Below are positions 8,008 to 17,641 of a DNA stretch of 64,000 nucleotides, one piece after another. Position numbers and translations under genes: made by a program. The DNA comes from Rhynchonema sp. JSB1_4 (taxonomy: Eukaryota > Nematoda > Chromadorea > Monhysterida > Xyalidae), in contig JASAMV010008361.1 in NCBI GenBank assembly GCA_030248065.1, positions 1 through 64,000 of the forward strand, in the 5' to 3' direction. Each line of letters starts with the position of its first letter. Position 1 is the first letter of the stretch. A model generated the notes under the pieces. It worked only from the letters and a program-made list of their open reading frames with translations, was not told the DNA's origin and did no database searches.

Positions 8008-9171
8008 ATGGCTGATACGAAATCATCGGAATCCCCGGCACCAGTGCCAACTCTGGATGTTTTGGACGTTGGAGTTCGTTCGTCATCGGGCGTATTGGTC
8101 CCAGTGGTTGGTGTTATTGACTCTGTTTTGTGCTCAAACAGCTTTTACTGAACATTTTTTACTACAGCAGGTGCCCCCATGTGACGCTGCGGTGCTGGAC
8201 GACAACACAACATTGGTGCTGCATTCCGGCGACAAACTTCTCGGTCATCTGCAGGTGTCAAAGGTGATCGGAAAATTAGGGCTGCCGCCTCCAAAGGTGC
8301 CGAAGCTCGATCCGTCGATGTCCCGCCACAGTCTCAGGTACAATCTTTTTATTGTAGGTAAATTTAACGAAACCTTGACGCTCGTTCTTTTCAGAAATGT
8401 TATCCCACGTCAGTGCTGCCAAGAACTGTCGAAAATCTGTGTCAAAATTCCGGGGCTTCAGCAGCACATCCATCCTCTGCTCGAGTGCTTGGACGAAGCG
8501 GTCAAACTCGTTCGCGACAAGGAGCGAGAGCAAAGGCATCGAGTGGGTTACATCGGGTTTACATTTCTGCACAACACAAAAATTTCCTGGAGTTTTATAA
8601 ACTTGCAGGAACCCGACGACAACGATTCGGTTGCGGTCTCGATCGACGAAGAGCTGGCTGTGGATGCGATCTCGAACGAGGAGAGTGTGGATGCGATCTC
8701 GAACAAGGAGGTGGTGGTGGTCGAAACTAAATCGATCCCTATCGATCAGGTAATTTTTCATTCAAAATCCTTAAAAATTCTCTTTTATGCACTTTAAATT
8801 CCATGCAGGCCCGTCCGAGCAACGTGATTGTCGTGCCGCCGAAGCGTCCACTGATCAACCAGCCCGCGATGCCGACAAACATCAAGCGCAAAAAGAAAAA
8901 CTATGTTAGTTGAATTTGTGATTTGTTTTTTCAGCAGCAGTCTCATCACTTAAATTTCAGGTCGTGTCAAAAATCTGCGTGAATGGTGTTGGTGATGATC
9001 ACAGCGATGACACGTTCGATCCCGTCCAGTTCTTCAAAGAGGTTGTGGTTTTCTTTTCTTTCAAAAGTGAAATTAATGTGAAATTCAAATGTGCATTTCA
9101 AAAAAAAATGTTCCTCACAGTCTGGTCTGAACTTCATTGACAACAAAGAGAATGGTGACAATGGTCAATGA
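8008..9171 (+). CDS. Six-exon unknown gene inside the Maverick accessory region
   Basis: Exons 8008-8106, 8168-8337, 8395-8749, 8809-8904, 8961-9041 and 9121-9171 join in frame with GT-AG borders to a 283-residue product. A 66-nt GT...AG segment at 8543-8608 could also be removed, giving 261 residues. The start is MADTKSSESPAPVPTLDVLD. The middle is acidic and contains two copies of DAISNxE. Near the end come PPKRP and KRKKKN, a likely nuclear localisation signal. No known domain was recognised. Short introns set it apart from the intronless virion genes, though both flanking genes look element-borne. It may be captured host cargo. Confidence 0.6.
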
Positions 9172-9231
9172 AACAGTTGGTTTGTTTGTTTGTTTGTTAT
9201 TTCAAATTTTCAACACTTAAACGTGATTTTT

Positions 9232-9640
9232 CAGGTCGACAACATGCTTTTCTCTGATGTGTTATTGTTGGCTATTTTTCGTCTAAAAAATTAGGTAAAA
9301 ATGTGGGTTGGTTTGTTTTTGTGCGGTTTGAACAACTTTCGAAACCATAAAACTTGTCATTTTTTCAGGTCGACAACATGCTTTTCTCTGATGTGTAATT
9401 GTTGGTGATTTTTCGTCTAAAAATTAGGTAAAAATGTGGGTTGGTTTGTTTTTGTGCGGTTTGAACAACTTTCGAAACCATAAAACTTGTCATTTTTTCA
9501 GGTCGACAACATGCTTTTCTCTGATGTGTAATTGTTGGTGATTTTTCGTCTGAAAGTTTGATTAAAGAACAGGTCAGTTTGGTTTTGGGCGCTTTGAACA
9601 GCTTTCCGAGCCGTAAAACTTGTCGTTTTTCATTTCAGAT
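9232..9640 (+). repeat. Tandem repeat, about 134-bp unit, three copies
   Basis: CAGGTCGACAACATGCTTTT starts units at 9232, 9366 and 9499. The first two units are almost identical through to CTTGTCATTTTTTCAG; the third diverges after its first 50 bases (for example CTGAAAGTTTG). Each unit ends in a polypyrimidine-CAG, so each carries a potential splice acceptor. Confidence 0.85.
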
Positions 9641-10036
9641 TTGTCACGCTCTATTTCATTTTGTCAATAATTGCCAATGTTTTCATGCTGTCCATCTTGT
9701 CAGGTTGGTAAGCTCTTCACATTTGTACAACTTTCACAACACAAAGAAAACTTTCCTGTTTTCAGGTAATCTAAGCTAATCTCAAGAAGAAAGAATGTGA
9801 ATCAGAGAGTTCTTTTTGTTTTCCTTTCTGTCTGATCTTTGCTCAATGTCTAAACTCTTGTTACTTGTTGTGAAAGCATGTTTGTATGAGTAAATTGTGA
9901 AATATTGTCGTGTCGATTTATTTCGTACATTACTGGTTTCATCCAGTGCGATACCTGTTCAAAATTTTCGAAAACCGTATCTTTTTTTAGCTAAAGGACC
10001 CCAAATTGCGTGGATTCACATTGCGGGGTCGATTTT

Positions 10037-10128
10037 ACCCTGATTCAACAAGCGCACACTGTTTTTTTTTGCTCCCTGCCCTGATTCATAAGGGAAACGT
10101 GTGGTTAACCCTGAATTTCCCTGATTCA
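10037..10128. promoter_or_regulatory. Cluster of CCCTGATTCA boxes
   Basis: CCCTGATTCA occurs at 10038, 10079 and 10119 within 92 bp, immediately upstream of the promoter of the 10260 gene. An inverted copy (TGAATCAGGG, 10810-10819) lies just after that gene. Spacing is about 40 bp. It could be an operator or iteron-like array; there is no direct evidence for either. Confidence 0.45.
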
Positions 10129-10138
10129 GGGATTTTCC

Positions 10139-10192
10139 GCAGCGCACGCGCCGCGCGCGCGCTGCGCATTTTCCCCCCGAACTCTATATAAG
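10139..10192 (+). promoter_or_regulatory. TATA promoter with 18-bp GC motif
   Basis: GCAGCGCACGCGCCGCGC at 10139-10156, then TATATAAG at 10185-10192, 68 nt before the ATG at 10260. Third member of the shared promoter set. Confidence 0.65.
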
Positions 10193-10259
10193 CGAGCCAT
10201 TTTTGCCAGTCTGGCATCATTGTTTTTACCAATTCTCATCATTCACTTCGATCTCTACG

Positions 10260-10724
10260 ATGAAAACGGTTCAAGTGCCCAACGACGAGGTCGACAAGGT
10301 TGAGTTGTTCCTCAACCAGACGCTGTGCGACGAATGTGCGATGCTGGACGATTTGTTCGTGCGACACTACGCAACGTCGCTGGCGAAGGCTGTCGAAGCG
10401 TCCCGACCTGGCCTCTGTGCCGGTTGCACCGCGAAAGAGAACAACCCGCTGAAACATCTGTGCGCCAAGGGTGCCGGCGAATTCTACAAAGTGCATGCGT
10501 TCTACATTGGCACTCTGCTGCACAACTCAGACTGGGCCTCGTTCTGCATGTCGGTCAACCGTCGTGAAGACCTGTCGCGTCGTGCCGTGTGCGAATGGAT
10601 GGCTCGTTTCCGATCGGTGCCCGAAGTCTGCTACATGTTACGTCATGAAATCGGCGAGTACCTCGAAGAACACTACCCGCTGTTGCTCGCCTTCCCGGTG
10701 TCGATCGGTGTGGAGAAGGCCTAA
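10260..10724 (+). CDS. Unknown Maverick protein, C-x2-C-x9-H-x-C family, paralog of 7327-7794
   Basis: The product is 154 residues starting MKTVQVPNDEVDKVELFLNQ. LCAGCTAKENNPLKHLC near residue 52 repeats the C-x2-C-x9-H-x-C pattern and spacing of the paralog. A WASFC segment and a Leu-rich C-terminal helix also correspond. Codon use is richer in G and C at third positions than in the paralog, so the two have been apart for long or one came from another element. An AATAAA at 10822 follows the stop by about 100 nt. Function is unknown; a zinc-stabilised regulator is the most natural guess. Confidence 0.65.
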   Translation: MKTVQVPNDEVDKVELFLNQTLCDECAMLDDLFVRHYATSLAKAVEASRPGLCAGCTAKENNPLKHLCAKGAGEFYKVHAFYIGTLLHNSDWASFCMSVNRREDLSRRAVCEWMARFRSVPEVCYMLRHEIGEYLEEHYPLLLAFPVSIGVEKA

Positions 10725-10869
10725 TCCTCCACCCTAACCTTGGACTTCGGTCCACTTACCCAAACCCAACGGCCCTCTTCAGGGCCACCCCCTACTAAAC
10801 CATGCTCGTTGAATCAGGGTAAATAAAATATAATTTATTGCGAAAACCCTCACCTTACTTTGCAGCTAA

Positions 10870-11599
10870 ATGTTCAGCCAGTTGTTGATTTTGATTGCCG
10901 TCGGTGGTTGCGTTGGAAACGTGTGCCACCAGTGCACCTGCAGAGGCGCTACTGCCGTTTGCCATCTAATTCCGAACACAACAACTGACACCACGATCCG
11001 TGAGTTGCGTCTGATCAACGTCAGCGCGTGCCCTTCAATGGCTGTACTCAACCAGATTATACCGAACTTGTCATCCTTTACGTGCCAGGTCAGTGATGTT
11101 TCAAAATAATTTCACTTTTCAAGCTTATTCTCAAAACTTCGCGGCGAAAGATTTCACGAATTCCGTACGGTCAAAACATTCCATGTTATTTCGGATCCAA
11201 AAAATACAATATTCTTTAAACAATTTTCTCTTAATATTGTTTTCTCCTAATTTTCATAAAATATTGTCACTCAATTTACAGAACATATAGATGGATAATG
11301 CCAAGTTTGTAATATCTTATGTGAATAAAAATTTTTTTATCAGACCCTTTTTTTATCAGACCCTAATCTACACTTAATTATTTTCACTTAATTTATAAAT
11401 ATTTTCTCTCAATTCATTTAAAACATTGCAGATTGTCCCACCAACCAACTCCACCACCAAACCGCGGTCGCCTGACACATCATCCAGCAGCACCGCCATC
11501 CGCATCACAATCATTGTTGTTGCCGTACTGGTCGCTGGCGTGTTGATAATAATAATTTGCAAACAAAAAGAACCGAAAAATTTGATTGAATCCGTCTAG
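10870..11599 (+). CDS. Two-exon small type I membrane protein with LRRNT-like cysteine motif
   Basis: Exons 10870-11088 and 11432-11599 join in phase 0 to 128 residues. There is a signal peptide (MFSQLLILIAVGGCVGNV), then a cysteine pattern CHQCTCRGATAVC like the N-terminal cap of leucine-rich repeats, followed by IRELRLINVS. A Ser/Thr/Pro-rich stalk comes next, then a transmembrane helix (ITIIVVAVLVAGVLIIIIC) and a short basic tail. No full repeat array follows, so it is a minimal LRR-cap protein or a fragment. CTTACTTTGCAG at 10855-10866, just before the ATG, looks like a splice acceptor. It could belong to the Maverick cargo or to the host flank. Confidence 0.6.
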
Positions 11600-12511
11600 G
11601 TTCATTATGTTGCTTCGATCATAATGTGCGCGTAAAAATGCGTTGAAATAAAACAGGTGCGTTAGGGGGTTTGCAATTTTATATAAGTGCAAGACATGCA
11701 ACACATAGATTAGAACATAGCACAGGGACAGGTTAGCAACACAACAGACAGGTTAGCAACAGGACAGACACAGAAATGAAACATCACAGATCATAAGCAC
11801 TGGACATTGACAGACGGACCTGCAAAATAGAGGAAATATTGCGCTCCAGATCACCCCAAAGTTCCGCTCAACGGGTATTGTACGTGGAGCGTTTTGCGCT
11901 CCAGGTACAATACCCAAACTACTAATACCTAGTGATGTTTAAAGGGGCCGCGACATCATTATTTTTCACGATGCACAGCCTGATTTTATGTCAGAAATTG
12001 AAAGACGACATCCGAAGGAACATGTCTTACAAAGACAACAACATTGACCCGCGCTGTTTTCTGCATGAAAATCACCCCCGAACATCGAATGTCAGGAACA
12101 AAAGTCAGTTTGCTGTAGTCGCTCGGCTGCTTGAAAATTAGGCATCGAGCTCAAAAAATTATGATATGGACTCGGTGCTTATGTAATATCTGCGAAACAT
12201 TTTTCCGGCAACCAGCTCCAAGCACCTGTCGACGTTGCAATTTCTGTGGCAGCTGAAAAAATATCATCAAAAATATGTCTCGCCCCCTTTAAGCACATCG
12301 ACGTACTTGATTTTTCAAGTTAACATTAGCTGCCACGCACGGTGCTCTGTTCGTCCCTCCTATGCATTCAGTTTGCCAACCGTGTTATCATACAGAAACA
12401 CTTCAGTTCCCAGTCTTAGTTCGTCTAGTAATAACTGTGCATACTCCCAGCACCTCACCAACATCTGTGTTGCCCCGGCTCAGACCATAACCAAGTGTCC
12501 CTGAATTTCAG
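11600..12511. other. Non-coding stretch containing a hairpin
   Basis: AATAAA at 11647 probably ends the preceding gene. A partly repeated ACAGGTTAGCAACA word lies at 11729-11765 and a strong hairpin at 11873-11915. A frame at about 12317-12504 (SLPTVLSYRNTSV) may be remnant receptor sequence but cannot be joined convincingly to the exon at 12512. Confidence 0.4.
11873..11915. repeat. Perfect-stem hairpin of 43 nt
   Basis: GGGTATTGTAC-GT-GGAGCG at 11873-11891 pairs with CGCTCC-AG-GTACAATACCC at 11897-11915 around a five-base loop TTTTG. Seventeen of nineteen positions pair. GCGCTCCAG also occurs alone at 11841. It could be an RNA hairpin or the core of a small inverted-repeat element. Confidence 0.7.
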
Positions 12512-13709
12512 GGAAGCCGCCGAGCAAACGAAGGCGAGTGTGCGCGCCGCAACACGCATGCTGATTCTGGTCGTAATGTGCTACCTGGCTGCAAATGCCC
12601 TCAACGTGGTCGTCACCATTTGGGAAGTGGTGGACCGGGACAGTCTGCTGCTATTCCCGACATTCTACACACTCGCAGCCGACGTGGTGAATTTGTCGAC
12701 GGTTAGAATAAAAATAATAATCATTGCTTGGCTTTCTTGAGCAGGAATGAAACTCGCTGGTTAAGATTGGGCCTGATTCGTGCTGACTTCGGTCACGTGA
12801 CTTTTTCTGGATGATTTCGAGGATCACTGATGGTGCCGATTGTCATAAAAGTTGTTCTCAGACAACACTGCGGTGAAAAAAACTGTGCGCATCAATATGT
12901 ATTTTACATATGTATTTCATGCAAGAAGGTTCCCAAACACACTCGGGTGCCGAAGGGAACAGATTTCAGGTACTTACCTTGATTATAATCATGTTCTTCC
13001 AAACTTCATGAATGGGGAGGGCATGATTGTTCTATGTTGTTCTCAGTGCAGCAATGTTGGTCTGTTTCGGCCTGCTTTCGTCCGTAGAAACACCTCTGGC
13101 AAATTTACCTCCAAAAAGCCCCGCCAGCAGACCTTATTGCTGTTCTGTAACCGTTTTAAGCAACCAAGTATAGTTCATCCACCCATTCAGGCCGGCGCCA
13201 GTGCGGTCCGTCTGCCGATCTACTGTTTCTGCAACAAAGCCGTACGCACCGAGCTCACAGCGATTTTCAGCAATTTCTATCGAGTCATTTGTCGCACGCC
13301 GGCGCGTCGTTTGTGCCGAAAACATGTCGGCAGTGGCGGCGGTGACGTCGACCAATCAGCTGACCGCATTTCAAATTCGAATTTTCCCGCCACCACCACG
13401 CACACCATAGCTGATCGCACACTGGCAGATAACGACGCGGGTCAGGAATGTGAAACATTACTTGGCAAAGAAGCCATTAAGGAAAATAATCATTCGACTT
13501 TGAATAATAACAGCGCGAGCATCGGTCCAGATCAAAGTGAAATTGTGAATGGCAACATGGTGAACGGTCAGATAGTTACGAACAACAATAGGGGCGTGCC
13601 GTTTCGGGTTCGGGTGGACTCCAGTGGTGACGGTCCACGGTCGGAACCCAGGTCCGAATACTTCAGCCCGCCCGATACCCCGCTGGGAGTGTGGGAAAGC
13701 AGGCTATGA
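12512..13709 (+). CDS. 3' part of a FMRFamide-type rhodopsin GPCR (TM6, TM7, tail)
   Basis: Exon 12512-12701 encodes TM6 (RMLILVVMCYLAANALNVVV) and the start of TM7. It joins in phase 0 to exon 13191-13709, giving NLSTAGASAVRLPIYCFCNK across the junction. The TM7 signature ends in a PIY motif followed by KAVRTEL, as in nematode FMRFamide/myosuppressin-receptor-like GPCRs. A long cytoplasmic tail of about 140 residues follows, Asn/Ser-rich. AATAAA at 13839 lies 130 nt after the stop. No TM1-TM5 exon was found between 11600 and 12512, so the 5' part is missing or lies beyond the Maverick to the left. Confidence 0.72.
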
Positions 13710-14307
13710 CATACGTGAACTTTTTCATTGTATTTTCTTATCGTTTGATGATTGAATTTGTATGTAGACGCGATGACAGAATTTTCTATCTCGATCTTCA
13801 ATTGATCCGGTTCTTACAGTAAGCGCTATTGTGCGGTAAATAAAGATTTCTGATTTTTCGTCCTTCCAAAGCGAACTTCCAAAATTTAAAAGAGCGCTTT
13901 TGCAAGCACATGAACTTTATCCAAGCAGGAAACTGCGATGGCAAGGTATTGGCACCATCAGCCGACTTTTTGATGCTCATCTGAAAAACTTCCAAAGCAC
14001 CAATAGCATACGAAGCTGCCAAAATGTGGCCCATTCGTAAACGCTATAATTGTAGTACAGCAAGAAGGCAGACTATACGGTCACACTTTGTCGGTGTGTA
14101 GGTGTACTATTTGTATTGATTTGCCACAAGAGAATGGGGTGTACGTGCAATACCTAATTAGTTGTATAGCTTTGTCGTTCGGTTTTTAACGTAAAAGTCA
14201 AAACCGCATCCCAGCGCGTAAGCTAAAAGATTGCCTCTAACCATTGTTGCTGCGGCACAATCTAAAATAACATAACAAATCAAGACACAACAACCGACAA
14301 TAAAATC
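13710..14307. other. Intergenic region
   Basis: It holds the poly(A) signal of the GPCR fragment (13839) and the 5' flank of the fucosyltransferase gene. A 78-residue minus-strand frame at 13798-14034 starting MGHILAASYAIGAL looks protein-like, but no supporting splice context or family was found. Confidence 0.4.
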
Positions 14308-16251
14308 ATGCCAAAATCCTATTCAGCCAAACTTCGCCGTCTAACTACACCTCTTGTCTTGATAATCGTTGGCATATTCGCCTTTGTTGGGGGTCTCAAT
14401 GACTTCCTTCGTATGTCCCAGGGTGCCATCGAGCCAGATCTGCACAAAGGACTCAACCTTCTACCGAGACAAGGCTGGGCGATGATCGCTCCTTCTCAAC
14501 CCGAAACCCCGGCTGTCAAACGCGATCCTTCGTTCGTGACAATGAGTGTCCATAGTGGTATGCGTTTGGGCAATCTAATGTTCGTCTACGCTACATTGCT
14601 CGGTGTAGCCACGGTGACGGGCAAAACACCGAATTTGCCCGAACGGTTTCTATTACAAAGACAGTTCCCGAGCTTGACAATCAAGCAAGAAAAGCTGAAC
14701 ACAAGCACGTTCACACCGTGGCTGGTCAAAGACTGTTGCCTGTTCAATGAGTCCACCATGGGTCTGAAGCTGGGCAAGAACTTCACGCTTCACGGATACT
14801 TTCAAAGTTGGCGTTATTTCGAAAGCGTCGCCACGCAGCTGCGCACCAAGGAGTTTGTGTTCAACAAGGGAATACTCAGACAGTGTCTCAAGGTGCATCG
14901 GGATATTGCAGAAAGGGACAGGCATACCACCCGGGATCAGGTTAGCCGGTTGATTATATTATGCCTAAATATGAAGTCATTGTGGAGTGTGGTCGGGCCA
15001 GTCTGTTTTGTGACTGGACAAGGCACACAGTAACTTGTTGGGCTACTTTCGCCACGAACGTACATATCTTACACTTCTTCTGGCAAATTTGATATTGATC
15101 TCAGAGTCGCTTAAATGTCTCTTCTCCGACCAATTTGAAGCTTTGCGTACATATGCATAGCTTCTGAAACAGCGACACACAATGAAGCTCGTCACGCCAA
15201 TATACCTTGAAGTGCTGCAATTACGTTTAACGTGTCATGGTGTACAAAATGTCCAACTCGAATCGAACATGTTGAACTTGGCTAAATTGTATATATGATG
15301 TTTCAAGTGCGTCTTCGTCGGCATTCACATCCGGCGAGGCGATTTTGCGATTCCCAACAATCCGTACATTCCGGCACGAGCTGATTATTTGGTGCGCGCC
15401 ACTAATTGGTTCAAGAAACGGTGTGTTTGGGTGGAATTGAGTTTGATATGGGTCCGGGTTAAGCGGTGGCTTGGGTTTCAACCAGTTTGCATCGGGTCCC
15501 CAGTTGTTCGATGAATATTTATACTGACTAACTGCTGCGGACCTGGTGCACCGCCGGTCAGTAAAATTTCCTACAGAAAAAGCACACAAAACACTATATA
15601 CATAATTCACATTGTGGCAACTGAGCCAGACCGAAAAAAACGTCAATAAAAAATCTTATTTTCATTCTCGATAACACCAGATTGCTGCCCGATCACAAGT
15701 GCGTGCATTTCCTGATGGTTGGTGATGACCCAACATGGAATTTGAAACATCTGCCGCATCCCACAACCATGGTGTCGCTGGTGAAAGGTTGGCTGATGTT
15801 TCGCATAGTGTTTACATGCCAAGAGCGCTTTAAAGTGCGCAAACTGCACCACGTGACCGGAAAGTTTGGCAGTCAAACGATAACTTCTGTCTGTCACCAC
15901 GAACAGAATTGAGGTTAATTTGAAATACAGGTAATTCTGCCGACGTCGACATGTGTGTACTGGCACATTGCAACCACACGATTATGACCACCGGTACCTT
16001 TGGATGGTGGGGCGCGTACTTGGCCAACGGTTAGTTAATATATATCTGGGTTGTTTTTGGGCTCTGAATGCACAAATAAACCAGAAATGAAGCAAAGCCT
16101 TTTTAAATGAGAGCCTTGTCGTGCATAATTACCCTCTGGCGCTCATTCAGGTATGACCACCTATCAGAAGGAGTTCGCCGTGCCCTATTCATGGCTGCAT
16201 CGGCAGTACAGAATCGAGGACTTCTTTCCGTCCACTTGGGTGCCTCTGTGA
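14308..16251 (+). CDS. Alpha-1,2-fucosyltransferase-like protein, glycosyltransferase family 11
   Basis: Exons 14308-14940, 15308-15420, 15681-15787, 15931-16029 and 16151-16251 join in frame to 350 residues, a normal GT11 length. It is a type II Golgi protein: a short basic N-terminus, then one membrane anchor ([15 protein letters not shown], about residues 16-31). The family motifs are in order: [13 protein letters not shown] near residue 92 (RLGNQMF in most relatives), [11 protein letters not shown] near 165, HIRRGD in exon 2, and [19 protein letters not shown] in exon 4. The enzyme would transfer fucose from GDP-fucose to galactose in glycans. The Gln-to-Leu change in RLGNQ is the one unusual residue. 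The stop codon overlaps a TGAAACATCA word. Confidence 0.88.
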
Positions 16252-17010
16252 AACATCACCGGTTCGATATGCATCTGTGATTCGTCGGTCCTGGTCTTGA
16301 TGAGTGTAAGATGATAGATAACTTTGATAACTGCGAACAGTTCGTTGTGATCCTCACGCTCGGCTGTGATAACTGGCATCATTGCCAATTTTTGGTGCTG
16401 ATTTGATTCGATTAATTTGGTATTCAGACAACGCTCTTTATTTCATTCCAATCCACACTAGGTAAAGTAATTGTCCAGCACGCATATGTACTTTTCAACC
16501 GCAGTGCCCGAGAAATCCTACGAAATGCGGCCCACGGGGTCGAATTTTAGATTTGGGCAGTTGGTCTGCCGACCACCGACTTGGATATTGCGCTTTTACT
16601 GACAGCACCGCTAATCCTACACAGCACGCGATGTAACTTGCCAACCAACAGAGGCAGTCACCCGGACTTGCATTATGTGGCTGCATAACATTGTTTTTAT
16701 ATAATACACCCGTGCCATATAGGGTTAGTCCAGCCACGAACTCATGAGACGAATTATTTTGAAGTTGACTTGAACGGATCCAATAATGTTCCAGCTCCAC
16801 GTATTTCGGAAATGAAAGAAATAGAAACGCATGTATTTTCGCTCTGCACCTCGGAGCGTAAAGTCCCTTTTGACTCCCAAAACATTTGTGTGTTGAACGA
16901 CGTTGCTGTTCGCGTAAGCAATCAACAAATTAAGGTCAGCCAGCTGCCAGCTGGAACTTGTCATCATCTCTCTCGGCCCAATCTCTTTCTTTTGTTTGCG
17001 AAAACCCGTA
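16252..17010. other. Intergenic region with one possible orphan exon
   Basis: A plus-strand open segment at about 16737-16933 (starts near DLNGSNNVPAPRISEMKE, ends VSNQQIK before GTCAGC) has protein-like composition and a donor-like end, but no partner exon was identified. The rest shows no feature. Confidence 0.3.
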
Positions 17011-17188
17011 GGGCGAACTTAAGTTAAATCCGGAATCCGGAATCCGGAAATAATTTGCATGCAAAAATGCGAAACATTTCCAGGCTCCGGAAATATTTCC
17101 GCAAAACGCAAGAATTTACTTGCAAAAATAATGCGTTTTCCGGAAATCATTCCGGATTCCGATTTCCGGATTCAACCTAAGCCCGCCC
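17011..17188. mobile_element. MITE-like foldback element with TCCGGAA repeats
   Basis: The 23-bp terminal inverted repeats GGGC(GA/GG)CTTA(A/G)GTT(A/G)AATCCGG lie at 17011 and 17166-17188 with four mismatches. The element is filled with alternating TCCGGAA, GGAAAT and ATTTCC words. GTA flanks both ends (17008-17010 and 17189-17191), consistent with a short target duplication. It is non-coding. Confidence 0.7.
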
Positions 17189-17191
17189 GTA

Positions 17192-17641
17192 GGACGGCCT
17201 TACGTAAAACTAGGAAATAGGAAATCTTTAACGTGTTAAAGCTGCTTTTTAGGAAATTTGAGACGAAACTAGGAAATAGGAAATATTTCCTATTTCCTGG
17301 TTGTTTTTTCGTAACTAGGAAATAAGAAATAGGAAATGTTTGGCACAATCAGCAGAACCAAAAGGCAACGCAGCTCAACAAAATGTTTTGATAGAGTTGC
17401 GTGTAGGTGCACAATGCATGCTTGGCCAATAAATATTCCGCCAGTTGTGTAAGTAGGCTTGTCTATGGTGTCGGGACGGGACACGGTGACAAAATTTCCT
17501 ATTTCCTATTTCCTAGTTTCGAAAAGATAACTAGGAAACAGGAAATATTTCCTATTTCCTAATTCCTACTTTTTGAAACTAGGGAATTGGAAACATTTCC
17601 TCTGTATTTCCTATTTCCTAGTTTTACGTAAGCCCGTGTCC
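17192..17641. mobile_element. MITE-like foldback element with ACTAGGAAATAGGAAA ends
   Basis: The left end CTTACGTAAAACTAGGAAAT (17199) and the right end ATTTCCTAGTTTTACGTAAG (about 17612-17631) are inverted repeats. Several further AGGAAATAGGAAAT and ATTTCCTATTTCCT tracts fold within it. It directly abuts the element ending at 17188, suggesting nested or serial insertion. There is no coding capacity. Confidence 0.7.

Larger units (their letters stand above)
9172..10138 (+). other. Intergenic region with 134-bp tandem repeats and CCCTGATTCA boxes
   Basis: No coding exon is supported here. The left part holds nearly three tandem units (separate entry). The right part, just before the GC motif, has three copies of CCCTGATTCA (10038, 10079, 10119). 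A run of T and several TTTCAG sites remain that could be splice acceptors of the preceding gene. Confidence 0.5.

Noticed and set aside
12235..12504. Frame containing SLPTVLSYRNTSV considered as TM4/ECL2 exon of the GPCR
   Set aside because: No TM5 and no usable donor before 12512; could be remnant but cannot be joined.
13798..14034. Minus-strand frame starting MGHILAASYAIGAL considered as a small mitochondrial-type protein
   Set aside because: No family match I can name, no convincing splice or promoter context.
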